45,142 bases of DNA from Actinomycetota bacterium (GCA_016870325.1 VGBV01000004.1:1-45142), one strand, 5' to 3'. Positions 24,765-33,393 are shown, numbered from the stretch's first letter. The notes: generated from the letters alone by a model not told the origin. A program made the numbers and translations.

Positions 24765-24804
24765 TTTCGCAGATACATAGAGATCACTCTGTGTATTAGC
24801 GAAA
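24765..24804. promoter_or_regulatory. 40-bp near-perfect palindrome between the reductase and malyl-CoA lyase genes
   Basis: Nested inverted repeats share one centre: TTTCGC with GCGAAA outside, ATACA with TGTAT inside, then AGAG with CTCT around ATCA. Only two or three positions mismatch. It is distinctly AT-rich in a GC-rich region, directly after the reductase stop (24822) and 79 bases before the malyl-CoA lyase start. It fits a dimer or tetramer operator for a LysR/CbbR-type regulator; it could also fold as a hairpin terminator in the mRNA. Confidence 0.7.
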
Positions 24805-24821
24805 AGCCAAGTACAAGCTCT

Positions 24822-25808
24822 CTAGGTTTCCTTGAGCTGCCCGGCGTTCACGGGCGTCAGCGCGGGCTCACCCGCCGCGATCGCGAGCGCGTTGCGCGCG
24901 GCCAGCTCCGCCATCGCCGTGCGCGTCTCCTCGGTGGCCGAGCCCAGGTGGGGCACCAGCACGGCGTTCTCCAGCTCGATCAGGCCGGGCTCCACCTCCG
25001 GCTCGCGCTCGAACACGTCGAGGCCGGCGCCGGCGATCTCGCCCGAGCGCAGCGCCTCGACGAGGGCGGCCTCGTCCACGATCGGCCCCCGCGCGGTGTT
25101 GACCAGGTAGGCCGATGGCTTCATCGCGCGCAGCGCCCCGGCGTCGATCAGGTGGCGGGTCTCCTCGCTCAGCGGGCAGTGCAGGCTTAGCACGTCGGCC
25201 TCGGCCAGCAGCTCCTCGAAGCCGAGCGGGCGCGCCGACAGCTCCGCCTCGACCTCCTCCGGCGCGCGGTTGCGCGCGAAGTAGGCGATCTCCATGCCGA
25301 AGGCGCGGGCGCGGCGGGCGACGGCCCGCCCGATCCCGCCCAGGCCGACGATCCCGAGCGTCTTGCCCTGCAGCCCGCTGCCGAGCATGAAGAACATGTG
25401 CCACGACCATGGCGCGCCGCTGCGGATCAGGCGCTCGCCCTCGCCGAGGCGCCGCGTCGCCGCCAAGATCAGGCCGAGCGCGATGTCGGCGGTCGCCTCG
25501 GTCAGCACGCCGGGCGTGTTGGTGACCAGCACCCCGCGCGCGCTGGCGGCGGGCACGTCGATGTTGTCGTAGCCGACCGCCACGTTCGAGACCGAGCGAA
25601 GCTGCGGGCCCGCCGCATCGAGAAAGGCGTCGTCGACGCGGTCGTGCAGCAGCGTCACGACCGCGTCGGCCCCCGCCACCGCCGCGTGCAGCTCGGCGGT
25701 CTCGAGCGGGCGGTCCTCCCCGGAGACCCACAGCTCCGAGCCCTCGCGGAGCAGCTCCAGGGCGGGCTCGGGGATGCGGCGCGTGACGACGATGCGGGGC
25801 GCGGCCAT
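24822..25808 (-). CDS. D-2-hydroxyacid dehydrogenase (hydroxypyruvate/glyoxylate reductase-like)
   Basis: 328 residues. NAD(P) fold GIVGLGGIGRAVARRARAFG; catalytic Arg in SVSNVAVGYDNID or NTARGPIVDEAAL (the R-G-P-I-V-D-E hallmark), Glu in GLDVFEREPEVEP, His in VPHLGSATEETR. The last three define the glyoxylate/hydroxypyruvate reductase group. Likely reaction: hydroxypyruvate to D-glycerate, or glyoxylate to glycolate. The ATG overlaps the regulator's TGA by one base, so it is co-transcribed with the LysR gene. Confidence 0.88.
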   Translation of the reverse strand: MAAPRIVVTRRIPEPALELLREGSELWVSGEDRPLETAELHAAVAGADAVVTLLHDRVDDAFLDAAGPQLRSVSNVAVGYDNIDVPAASARGVLVTNTPGVLTEATADIALGLILAATRRLGEGERLIRSGAPWSWHMFFMLGSGLQGKTLGIVGLGGIGRAVARRARAFGMEIAYFARNRAPEEVEAELSARPLGFEELLAEADVLSLHCPLSEETRHLIDAGALRAMKPSAYLVNTARGPIVDEAALVEALRSGEIAGAGLDVFEREPEVEPGLIELENAVLVPHLGSATEETRTAMAELAARNALAIAAGEPALTPVNAGQLKET

Positions 25809-26764
25809 CAGCGGCTCCTCGCGAGCTGATTGCGGGTCTGCTGGACCTCGTCGCCGTGGGCGCGCGCGAGCGCGTGGCGGGCGGCCGGCGAGGTGATGAA
25901 GGCGTGGAACGCATCCACCGATTCGCGGTTCGGACCCACGCTGGACCGGACCACGTACCAGGCGCGCTTGGGCAGCCCGCCGCGGGGGCGGATCGTCGCC
26001 AGCAGCCCGCAGTCGAGCTCGAGCTGGATCGCGTGGCGCGACTGCAGCGCGATGCCGAGCCCGACCCGCGCCGCGTTCTTGATCGCGCCGTTGGAGCCGA
26101 GCGTGAGCTGCGCGGGGTCGAGCTGGTGCTGGGAGAGATAGGCCTGGCAGAGGCGCCTCGTCCCCGAGCCCTGCTCGCGCATCAGCCACGGCGTGCCACC
26201 GAGCTCGGAGACCGCGACCCGGGGCCGCTTCGCCAGCGGGTCCCCCGGCGCGGTGATCAGGGCGAACTCGTTGTCGGCGAAGACCTCGCCCTCGAGCCCG
26301 CTCTCCTCGGGAGGTCGGCCGGAGACCGCGACGTCGGCCTCGTGGGTCTGCACGCGGCGGAAGACCTCTTCGCGGTTGCCGACGTGCAGGCTCACCTGCA
26401 GCTCGGGGTGGTGCTCGCGGAAGGCCTGGATCAGGACGGGGGCGAGGTATTCGCCCGCGGTGGTGACGGCGCTGATTCGCAGGCGGCTGCCGGCCCCGCG
26501 GGCGACCTCGCCCGCGACCTCGGCGCCCTCGCGCAGCAGCCCGAGCACGTCGGCCGCGTAGCGGGCGTAGGCCTCTCCCGCGGCCGTCGGCCGCACGTTC
26601 CGACCCGCGCGCTCGGTCAGCTGCACGCCGACCTCGCGCTCGAGCGCGGCCACCGCGGCCGAGACCGAGGGCTGGGTCACGACCAGCTCCTCGGCGGCTG
26701 CGGTCACCGATCCGCGGCGGACCACGGTCAGGAAGGCTGATAGCTGGGTTAGCGTTACGGCCAA
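25808..26764 (-). CDS. LysR-type regulator, CbbR-like
   Basis: 318 residues, TTG start. N-terminal winged helix: LSAFLTVVRRGSVTAAAEEL and VTQPSVSAAVAALEREVGVQ. The effector domain ends with NAARVGLGIALQSRHAIQLE and LPKRAWYVVRSS, which closely resemble the C-terminal region of CbbR Calvin-cycle activators. Unusually it is read in the same direction as, and just before, its likely target genes rather than divergently. A phosphoribulokinase-family gene three genes downstream strengthens the CbbR assignment. Probable ligand: a central carbon metabolite (inference). Confidence 0.88.
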   Translation of the reverse strand: MAVTLTQLSAFLTVVRRGSVTAAAEELVVTQPSVSAAVAALEREVGVQLTERAGRNVRPTAAGEAYARYAADVLGLLREGAEVAGEVARGAGSRLRISAVTTAGEYLAPVLIQAFREHHPELQVSLHVGNREEVFRRVQTHEADVAVSGRPPEESGLEGEVFADNEFALITAPGDPLAKRPRVAVSELGGTPWLMREQGSGTRRLCQAYLSQHQLDPAQLTLGSNGAIKNAARVGLGIALQSRHAIQLELDCGLLATIRPRGGLPKRAWYVVRSSVGPNRESVDAFHAFITSPAARHALARAHGDEVQQTRNQLARSR

Positions 26765-26781
26765 GTTACGGCCGGGACCAT

Positions 26782-26795
26782 ATAGAAACGTCTAT
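26782..26795. promoter_or_regulatory. Palindrome upstream of the LysR gene
   Basis: ATAGAAACGTCTAT is a perfect inverted repeat (ATAGA-N4-TCTAT) 18 bases before the regulator's start, within a local AT-rich stretch containing TATAT. LysR regulators normally bind such a site to control their own gene. It does not match the 24765-24804 palindrome closely beyond the TAGA/TCTA core. Confidence 0.5.
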
Positions 26796-26837
26796 GGCCC
26801 GTGGTTTGATGGCTCCCCGCGCTGGGCCGTCAGGAGC

Positions 26838-27593
26838 TCAGCCGCGCAGCTTCGAGTAGCGCACCCGCATCCGGTTCAGGTCCACCCGGCCATTGATCCC
26901 GGCGATTCTTCCCGAGCTCGTGTACTGCCAGACAGACCAGCCGCGGCCGCCCCAGTTGCCGGCCGGGACCGAGGGAGCGCTCACCCCCCAGTTGGCGACC
27001 CAGAGCCGGTGCCCGCGGTTGGCGAACTCGCGCGTGTCGCCCGTCGCCGACCAGCTCGTCGTGTTGGTGTAGATCAGCGGGCGCCGCCCGAGCCGCTTGC
27101 GCACGCGCTTGACCCAGACCCGCAGCCACCGCTTCAGCGCGTCGGGCCCGGCGACGTCGAACGGCGTCTCGACGTCGAGCGCGGGGGAGAGGTCCTTCTT
27201 GCGCAGCGTGCCGACGCTGGCGATGAAGGTGTCGGCCTCGGCGCGCGCGTCCGCGATCAGCTCGCTCTCGCTTCCGCCGGCGACGAAGGCGCGGTGGTAG
27301 GGACCGACGACGACGCCCGCCGCGCGCGCGCCGGCGTAGTTGGCGTCGAAGCTGGGGTCGGCGCCGCAGCTCTTCGGCACCACCGCGCAGCCCTCGCCCA
27401 TCCCGCGGCTGGCGGCGACGAAGGCGAAGCGCACTCCGGCGCCGGCCGCCCGCTCCCAGTCGATCGCGCCGTTGAAGCGCGAGACGTCCACCCCGAGGCG
27501 CGCCGCCTCGGCCGGCGCGGCGCCGGGCAGCGCCAGCCCCCACGCGCAGAGCGCGGTGGCGAGTGCGACCAGGGCGGGGCGTTTGATGCGCAT
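26838..27593 (-). CDS. GH25-type lysozyme (muramidase), secreted
   Basis: 251 residues with a signal peptide (VALATALCAWGLALPGAAPA, cut near residue 30). The GH25 barrel begins RLGVDVSRFNGAIDWERA, with Asp in GVDVS; ALDVETPFD carries the catalytic D-x-E of the family; PLIYTNTTSWSA and GWSVWQYTSSGRIAGINGRVDLN complete it. It cleaves peptidoglycan N-acetylmuramic bonds outside the membrane. No cell-wall-binding repeats follow. Stands alone upstream of the regulator. Confidence 0.92.
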   Translation of the reverse strand: MRIKRPALVALATALCAWGLALPGAAPAEAARLGVDVSRFNGAIDWERAAGAGVRFAFVAASRGMGEGCAVVPKSCGADPSFDANYAGARAAGVVVGPYHRAFVAGGSESELIADARAEADTFIASVGTLRKKDLSPALDVETPFDVAGPDALKRWLRVWVKRVRKRLGRRPLIYTNTTSWSATGDTREFANRGHRLWVANWGVSAPSVPAGNWGGRGWSVWQYTSSGRIAGINGRVDLNRMRVRYSKLRG

Positions 27594-27653
27594 GCTCCAG
27601 AAACAAGCTAGGGGCCGCCTCGTTGCGGCGCGAACGCCGGCGTTCAGGCCGAT

Positions 27654-28898
27654 TCAGACACCTGTGGCGTCCGAGGCCACCCCCGGCGAGGGCTCGATCA
27701 GCCCCAGGCGGTCCGCCAGCCAGCGGGCCGGCAGCGCCTGCAGGACCAGGGTGAGGATCACCGCCAGCGCGACGACGCTCGCGTAGAGCTCGGTGTTCGG
27801 CACGCCGAGGCCGGCCAGCACGCCGACCAACGCCGCCGGCACCACGCCGGTTTCTCGTGTCCAGCAGAGGAAGAGCCGCTCGTTGTGGGTCCAGCCGCCG
27901 CCCTTGTCGGGGAGCGTGCACGCGTACACGGTGAGCGGGCGCGCGACCAGCAGCAGCGCCGCGATCACCGCCAGCGCCGGCAGCAGGTTCTCGCCGAGCA
28001 CCCCGAAGGGGATGTTCGCCCCCAGCACGAGGAACACGAACAAGGTCACGAGGTCGGAGAGGTTGGCCGCGAACTCCTTCATGTCGCGCTCGTGCTCGGC
28101 GTGCATCGCGAGTCCGAGCTGCTCCATGTTGCCGACGATCAGCCCGGCGAGGAAGGCGCCCAGGTAGCCGCTGCCGCCCGCGGAGTCGAGCGAGAAGAAG
28201 CTGATCGTGACCACCATCAGCATCGCCGCGGCCGAGGATTCCCGCCAGATGCCCGCGCGGTGGCTGGAGACGGTGGCCGCCAGCAGCACGCCGGCGACCA
28301 CGCCGAGCAGGGTGCTGATCGCCAGGTCGATCACGAACTCCTCGACCGGGGTCGCGATCGAGGAATCGCCGCTGATCAGGACCCCGGCCAGCGCCAGCGC
28401 CACCACCGCCCCGGTCGGGTCGTTGAGCGCGGACTCAGCGATCACCGTCTGCGCCAGCTTCGGGCGCAGCCGCGAGCGGATGAACAGCGGGATCAGGATC
28501 GCGGGGTCGGTGGGCGCGAGCACCGCGCCCATCAACAGCGCGGCCGTCCAGTCCAGGTCGAAGGCGAAGTGCGCCACCGCCCCCGTCACCGCCGCGGTCA
28601 GCACAACGCCCGGCAGCGCCAGCATCGTCAGCCCCACCCAGACCTTGCGCAGGATCGGCAGCGACAGGTTGAGGCCGCCGTAGAAGAGGATCATCGAGAC
28701 GCCCAGCGTGAAGATCAGCTGGGCGCCGAGCGAGTCGAGCGGCACGTCGATCACGTCGATCACCGACGGCCCGAAGAGCGCGCCGAGGGCCAGCAGCACC
28801 AGCATCTCCGGGACCCGCATCAGGCTCGCCAGGAAGCGCGCCGCGAGCGCGGCGCTGAGCAGCAGGCTCAGGGTCAGGAGTACGTCTTCGGTCTCCAT
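27654..28898 (-). CDS. Cation/proton antiporter (CPA1, NhaP type)
   Basis: 414 residues, about twelve membrane helices. The ion-binding signatures of the CPA superfamily are clear: GAVLAPTDPAILIPLF (TDP) and AESALNDPTGAVVALAL (ND). Also LFYGGLNLSLPILRKVW and LFLCWTRETGVVPAALVG near the end. It exchanges Na+ or K+ for H+ across the membrane. It ends without the long cytoplasmic or TrkA domains of larger members. It lies between unrelated genes; 30 bases separate it from the sensor-domain gene, so they may be co-transcribed. Confidence 0.93.
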   Translation of the reverse strand: METEDVLLTLSLLLSAALAARFLASLMRVPEMLVLLALGALFGPSVIDVIDVPLDSLGAQLIFTLGVSMILFYGGLNLSLPILRKVWVGLTMLALPGVVLTAAVTGAVAHFAFDLDWTAALLMGAVLAPTDPAILIPLFIRSRLRPKLAQTVIAESALNDPTGAVVALALAGVLISGDSSIATPVEEFVIDLAISTLLGVVAGVLLAATVSSHRAGIWRESSAAAMLMVVTISFFSLDSAGGSGYLGAFLAGLIVGNMEQLGLAMHAEHERDMKEFAANLSDLVTLFVFLVLGANIPFGVLGENLLPALAVIAALLLVARPLTVYACTLPDKGGGWTHNERLFLCWTRETGVVPAALVGVLAGLGVPNTELYASVVALAVILTLVLQALPARWLADRLGLIEPSPGVASDATGV

Positions 28899-28928
28899 CG
28901 TCTCTCGCGGTCTACCTCAGCGGTCCCT

Positions 28929-29615
28929 TCAGGTGCCCCCGCCGGGGTCCTCGTCGTCCTCCGTCCCATTCCCTCGGTTGCGCGCCCCCTCGAGCGCCAG
29001 GCGCACGACGTCCTGGGCGGTCACCAGCAGCAGCACGATCACCATCGCGGCCCCCAGCGCGACCGCGATCAGCCGCTTGCGCGCCTGGTCGCGATCGTCG
29101 TCGAAGGCGGCGTCCGCCTCGGCAGCGCGGTCGGCCTCGTAGTCAGCGAGTCGCTGTGCGGTTTCGGCCATCGCCTCGAAGCGGACCAGCTCGGGGCCGA
29201 GGAAGAGCCGCTTGACCGTCTCGTCATCGCCCTCCCGCAGGGCCGCGTAGGCGACGTCGTCGAGGGCGAGGAAGCTGTTGAACTCGCGGCGCAGCTGGGA
29301 GGTCAGCTGCCGCTCGGTCGTCTCGGTCAGCTCCTCCTCGGCCGCGGTCAGGTTCTCGTCGAGGGTGTCGCGCGCGACCTCGTACTCGCGCCTGAAGCGC
29401 CCGTCGCCGGCGTAGCCGTAGGCCGTCTGCCATCCGTTCATGTCGGTGAGGTCGAACCTGATCTCCTGCGCCAGGGCGGCGTCGTCGGCCCGCTGCTGGA
29501 CCTCGTCGAAGCTGTCGCCGAGCCGCGTCTGGCCTTCGAGCGCCACCACAGTCGTCAGCAGCGGCCCCAGGATCGTGAGCGCGATCGCCGCGTAGAGCTT
29601 CGCTCTGATCGTCAT
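28929..29615 (-). CDS. Orphan four-helix-bundle (4HB_MCP-like) membrane sensor protein
   Basis: 228 residues: membrane helix (LYAAIALTILGPLLTTVVAL), about 150 residues of heptad-rich helices outside the cell (LAQEIRFDLTDMNGWQTAYG is the characteristic segment of these bundles), and a second helix (LIAVALGAAMVIVLLLVTAQ). There is no HAMP, kinase or methyl-accepting domain afterwards, only a short polar tail. It resembles the ligand-binding half of a chemoreceptor or histidine kinase cut free from its signalling half. Function unknown; partner domains may be supplied in trans. Confidence 0.7.
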   Translation of the reverse strand: MTIRAKLYAAIALTILGPLLTTVVALEGQTRLGDSFDEVQQRADDAALAQEIRFDLTDMNGWQTAYGYAGDGRFRREYEVARDTLDENLTAAEEELTETTERQLTSQLRREFNSFLALDDVAYAALREGDDETVKRLFLGPELVRFEAMAETAQRLADYEADRAAEADAAFDDDRDQARKRLIAVALGAAMVIVLLLVTAQDVVRLALEGARNRGNGTEDDEDPGGGT

Positions 29616-29680
29616 GGCGGTTCTCCCCTCGGTGACACCCTCCTCCGTCCTCCGCTCGGCGCATCGCGGGCGTCTATACG

Positions 29681-29923
29681 ATGCGCGCGGCGATGATCCT
29701 ATTCGTGCTCACGGGCGCGGCGCCGCCGATCCTGGTGGTGACGCAGCTGATCATGTGTTACCTGGCCGGCTACGAGCTGTGGAAGGAAGAGGACCTCCCG
29801 TTCCTCTGGAAGGCCTGGTGGGTCCTGCTGGTGCTGCTGTTGAACGTCGTCGGCTTCGCGATCTTCTGGATCTGGCTCGCCCTGCGCAGGCGCAAGGCTC
29901 GCCAGACCGGGCGCACCATCTGA
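29681..29923 (+). CDS. Small two-helix membrane protein (PLDc_N-like)
   Basis: 80 residues with two hydrophobic helices (AAPPILVVTQLIMCYLAGYE and WWVLLVLLLNVVGFAIFWIW) ending in a basic LRRRKARQ tail. The second helix with its W/N/G pattern resembles the PLDc_N small-protein family often found near nucleases and regulators. A TATACG -10-like box ends at the base before the first ATG, so initiation may instead be at ATG 29693 (76 residues). Confidence 0.6.
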   Translation: MRAAMILFVLTGAAPPILVVTQLIMCYLAGYELWKEEDLPFLWKAWWVLLVLLLNVVGFAIFWIWLALRRRKARQTGRTI

Positions 29924-29929
29924 GCGCCC

Positions 29930-31729
29930 CTACGCGCCCTTTGCGCGGGCGCCTTGCAGCCGCACCAGCTTCAGCGCCAGCTCGAGCGAGAGCAGGTCGG
30001 CTTCGGAGAGGTCCAGATCGGCGACCCGTTCGATCCGCTCGAGGCGCTGCCGCACCGTGTTCGGGTGCACGTAGAGCGCCCGGGCGCTCGTGGTGACGCT
30101 GCCGCGGTCGGCGAGGTACTGCTCGAGCGTCTCGACCAGCCTCGAACCGCGCTGGCCGTCGTAGGCGATCAGCTTCTCGACCGACGTGCGATAGCGGTCG
30201 CGTGGCGCGTCGTCCAGCTCGAGGTGGACCAGGTATCGGTAGGCGCCGAGCTGCTCGTATGAGACAGCGCCGCCGTCGGAGACCAGCGAGCCGCCGATCC
30301 GGGCGGCGTCCGCCGCCTCGCGGATCCGGCGGCGAGCGCTGGCCGCACCGCGGTCAACCTCTGAGAGCCCCACCACCACCCCCAGCTCGCTCCCGAGCGG
30401 CTCGCAGGACGCGCGCAGCGCCTCGACCGCGCCGCCGCCACCGTTTGTGGAAGGGACCAGCGCGCGCAGCCGATCCGGCCGCGAGTCCAGGAGCACCCGG
30501 CCGACGACCCGGCGCAGCTGCGCCTCGATGCGGTCGGGCAGCTCGGCCCATGAGGTGGCGCCGCCGGTGCGATCGACGTGGAGGAACAGGTGAGGCCCAG
30601 CGAGGTCAAAGCCCGACTCCGCCGCCTTGGCTTCGGCGCCGTCGACCGATCCGGCGGCGAGGGCGTCGAACATGTCCTTGACCGTGTTCTCGGCGGTCAG
30701 GCGCTCGATCAGCTCGGTCTTCTTTAGGCCGACGGCGGTCTGGTTTGCGACCGCGCGCAGCAACTCGCCGTCCTCGGAGTTGAATTGCCTGTCGTTGGCG
30801 AGGCAGCAGAGGATTCCCACGTGCTCGTCCCCGACCACGAGCGGCGCCACGAGCAGAGCGTCCTCGTCCAGATCGGGCCACAGCGCCTGAGCCGCCTTGC
30901 GCCTGCCGCCGCGGCCGCGGCCGTTGGCACGACGCATCAGGTCCAGGGCAAGCCGGGTGCCGCCCGGCCTCGGACTGGGCGCCGGGGACTCGGGGGGATC
31001 GGAAGCGGCCAGCACCAGCTCCTCGGAGTCGCCGTCGAGGCGATAGACCTGGCAGGCGTCCGCCCCGAGCAGGTCACGGGCGCCGCGGGTGACCGCGCCG
31101 TAGAGGTCCTCGCGGGTAGTCACAGCGGCGAGCGCCTGGCTCAGCTCGGTCAGGGTGGTCAGCGCCTGTACCCGCCGCCGGGCCTCCTCGTAGAGCTGCG
31201 CGTTCTCGATCGCCCCCGCCACAAGGGAGGCGGTGTGGACTAGGAAGTTGAGCACTCCCTGCTCGAATTCGCGCGGGGCCGCCGTGTGCAGCACGGCGAC
31301 GCCGATCACGTCCCCGGATTTGGACAGGATCGGCACCGCGACCATCGACTGGAACCGCTCCTCCTCGAGCGCGGCTACGTACTTCATGCGGGGATCGTCC
31401 ATCGCGTTGTCGGGAATGAACTCGGGTGTCTTGTTCCGCGCCACCCAACCCGCGAGGCCCTCGTCGGTGCCCAGCGAGAGCTCGCCGAGCAGATGGCTGT
31501 AGCTGGGCGACGCGGCGCGGAGCACCAGACGCTCCCCTTCCAGGAAGTAGATGAAGCACGCGTGGCAATCGGTGGCGTCGGTGGCGATCTCGACGATCCC
31601 GCGCAGGACCTGATCGAGGTCGAGCGACGACGAGACCGTCTTGATCACCGCATAGAGCGTCTCGGTCTCGCGCCGGGGGCTGAGGAATGCGCCTTCGCGC
31701 GTCTTGGGTGGCGCAGTTTGCGGATTCAC
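29930..31729 (-). CDS. GAF-domain transcriptional regulator with PucR-type C-terminal HTH
   Basis: 599 residues from GTG 31729, chosen because AGAGG lies six bases before it (GTG 31780 is in frame). Two GAF domains: residues about 20-180 (ETLYAVIKTVSSSLDLDQVL to GVAVLHTAAP) and 190-350 (LTTLTELSQALAAVTTRED to VGILCCLAND). A PucR-like GGDEF-derived middle follows, then the HTH near the end (VTTSARALYVHPNTVRQRLE, the H-x-N-T-V-R-x-R-L signature). It is transcribed away from amt, sharing 221 bp, so control of the ammonium/N-methylglutamate genes is a reasonable hypothesis. GAF domains may sense nitrogen compounds or redox state. Confidence 0.9.
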   Translation of the reverse strand: MNPQTAPPKTREGAFLSPRRETETLYAVIKTVSSSLDLDQVLRGIVEIATDATDCHACFIYFLEGERLVLRAASPSYSHLLGELSLGTDEGLAGWVARNKTPEFIPDNAMDDPRMKYVAALEEERFQSMVAVPILSKSGDVIGVAVLHTAAPREFEQGVLNFLVHTASLVAGAIENAQLYEEARRRVQALTTLTELSQALAAVTTREDLYGAVTRGARDLLGADACQVYRLDGDSEELVLAASDPPESPAPSPRPGGTRLALDLMRRANGRGRGGRRKAAQALWPDLDEDALLVAPLVVGDEHVGILCCLANDRQFNSEDGELLRAVANQTAVGLKKTELIERLTAENTVKDMFDALAAGSVDGAEAKAAESGFDLAGPHLFLHVDRTGGATSWAELPDRIEAQLRRVVGRVLLDSRPDRLRALVPSTNGGGGAVEALRASCEPLGSELGVVVGLSEVDRGAASARRRIREAADAARIGGSLVSDGGAVSYEQLGAYRYLVHLELDDAPRDRYRTSVEKLIAYDGQRGSRLVETLEQYLADRGSVTTSARALYVHPNTVRQRLERIERVADLDLSEADLLSLELALKLVRLQGARAKGA

Positions 31730-31950
31730 CTCGAGCCTCTTCTCCTCGTTCTCAGAACGGCCGCCCACGCAGCGGCTCACGGACCCTTATGTGCGCACCC
31801 TACTGCGACAGCGCAAGAAATATGTGACTGGTGGCTATTGCCGCCTTGTGCCCCTGCGGATATGTTGCCGGGCGTTGACGCTTGTCACGTCCGTGGCGTG
31901 AGTGTCCAAGTGTCCCCCCTGGGGACCATGACAAGGGAGAGGTACTGAGG
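31730..31950. promoter_or_regulatory. Divergent control region between the GAF regulator and amt
   Basis: It contains a plus-strand TTGACG (31875-31880) with only a weak -10 downstream, a tandem GTGTCC-AA-GTGTCC (31902-31915) and a GTCCCC-CCT-GGGGAC hairpin (31912-31926) shortly before the amt ribosome site. The minus strand shows GTGACA and ACATAT 17 bases apart. I see no classical GlnR site. The AT-rich middle (31816-31824, AAGAAATAT) is the probable promoter zone. Confidence 0.4.
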
Positions 31951-33393
31951 ATGATCGAAGCCCTCGTTGCTCAGGTCGAGACGCTCGAGGAGGCCGCCGG
32001 CGCCGAGGCGCTGACGCTGGACAGCGCAATCCTCACCGAGCAGTACTTCTTCTGGACGGTCGCGCTCATGTGGCTGATCCACGTGGGCTTCATGACCTAC
32101 GAGGCTGGCGTCGTACGGCGCAAGAACGTGCTCGCGACGGCGATGAAGAACATCCTCACGATCGCCGTCGTCACGCCGACGTTCTACTACTTCGGCTGGT
32201 GGATCTACAACTGCAACATGATGGGCCCGCCGATCGGGCCGACCCAGAACGCCGGGTCCGACTTCACAGCGGTCAGCTGCGGGAACGGGATCCCATGGGC
32301 GGACACGCTCGGGCCCAACATCACCAACAACATCAACCTGGTCTTCTTCCTGGCCTTCCTGCTGTTCTCCTGGACGACGGCATCGATCATGTCCGGAGCG
32401 CTGCTGGAGAGGATCCGGCTGTCTTCGTTCCTGCTGTTGGCGGTCCTGCTGGGCTCCGTCGTCTGGATCCTGGACGCGGCCTGGGGCTGGAGCTACGGCG
32501 GCTGGATGACGATGCGCTTCGGCTTCCACGACCAGATGGCATCGATGGTCGTGCACGGCGTCGCCGGCCTGTTCGCGCTCGGCGTGCTGTTCAACCTGGG
32601 GCCGCGGATCGGCAAATACACGAAGGACGGGTTGGCCCGCACCTTCAGGCCCCAGAACATCCACATGACGTTGATGGGGCTGATGCTGATCTTCACCGGC
32701 TTCTACGCCTTCTACGCAGCCTGCCTGGTGGTCGTCTCCACGACCTTCCCGGGCTGGGCCAACATCTACCTCAATCCGACGACCCTGGGCTCGATTGCGA
32801 TGGCGCTCACCTTCGGCTTCGCCGGCGGCTTCACGGGCGGCTACTTCACCAGTCGCGGAGACCCGTTCTGGACGGTTTCGGGCGGCCTCGCCGGCGTCAT
32901 CGGGATTTCGGCCGGAGGCGACATCTACGCGCCCACGGCGGCGTACCTGATTGCGCTGCTGACCGCGGTCCTGACCGTGTGGGTCGGCGCCTGGATCGAG
33001 AAGAAGATGCGCGTGGACGACGCCGTCGGCGCCGTCGCGGTCCACGGATTCGCGGGCTGCCTCGGCATCATCTGGGTCGGAGTCTTCGCCGCCGGGTATC
33101 CGACCGGGATCAACAACGTGGAGACGTCCATCTGGGGCCAGCTGCTCGGGCTCGCGGTGTTCGTCCCCTTGGGCTTCCTCAGCGGCTACATCGCGTCCTG
33201 GATTCTGAAGAAGCTGAACCTGCTGCGCGTGCCCGTCGCGGTTGAGCTCGCGGGTCTGGATCCGGCCGAGTACCACCCGGACATCCATATGCCCGAGCAC
33301 GCCAAGGCCGACGATCTGATCGACGAGCCCGATGGCACGGCGACACCCGCGAGCCAGATATACGCGGAGGCCGAGAAGGAGCTGGTGACCTGA
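31951..33393 (+). CDS. amt: Amt family ammonium transporter (divergent)
   Basis: 480 residues, about eleven membrane helices, GAGAGGTACTGAGG before ATG. Family residues are kept: ALLERIRLSSFLLLAVLLGS; Asp194 eight positions before His202 in HDQMASMVVHGVAG; and the second pore His in AVHGFAGCLGIIWVGVFA. So the twin-His conduction path is intact. Compared with AmtB it has longer loops (IYNCNMMGPPIGPTQNAG) and a 40-residue acidic tail. Amt proteins also pass methylammonium, which suits the N-methylglutamate genes downstream. Its stop overlaps a 13-codon microORF (TGATG). Confidence 0.88.
   Translation: MIEALVAQVETLEEAAGAEALTLDSAILTEQYFFWTVALMWLIHVGFMTYEAGVVRRKNVLATAMKNILTIAVVTPTFYYFGWWIYNCNMMGPPIGPTQNAGSDFTAVSCGNGIPWADTLGPNITNNINLVFFLAFLLFSWTTASIMSGALLERIRLSSFLLLAVLLGSVVWILDAAWGWSYGGWMTMRFGFHDQMASMVVHGVAGLFALGVLFNLGPRIGKYTKDGLARTFRPQNIHMTLMGLMLIFTGFYAFYAACLVVVSTTFPGWANIYLNPTTLGSIAMALTFGFAGGFTGGYFTSRGDPFWTVSGGLAGVIGISAGGDIYAPTAAYLIALLTAVLTVWVGAWIEKKMRVDDAVGAVAVHGFAGCLGIIWVGVFAAGYPTGINNVETSIWGQLLGLAVFVPLGFLSGYIASWILKKLNLLRVPVAVELAGLDPAEYHPDIHMPEHAKADDLIDEPDGTATPASQIYAEAEKELVT

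Noticed and set aside
31730-31950. GlnR or sigma-54 site upstream of amt
   Set aside because: TGGC/TTGC-like and GTCAC pieces occur but spacing and sequence do not fit either consensus.
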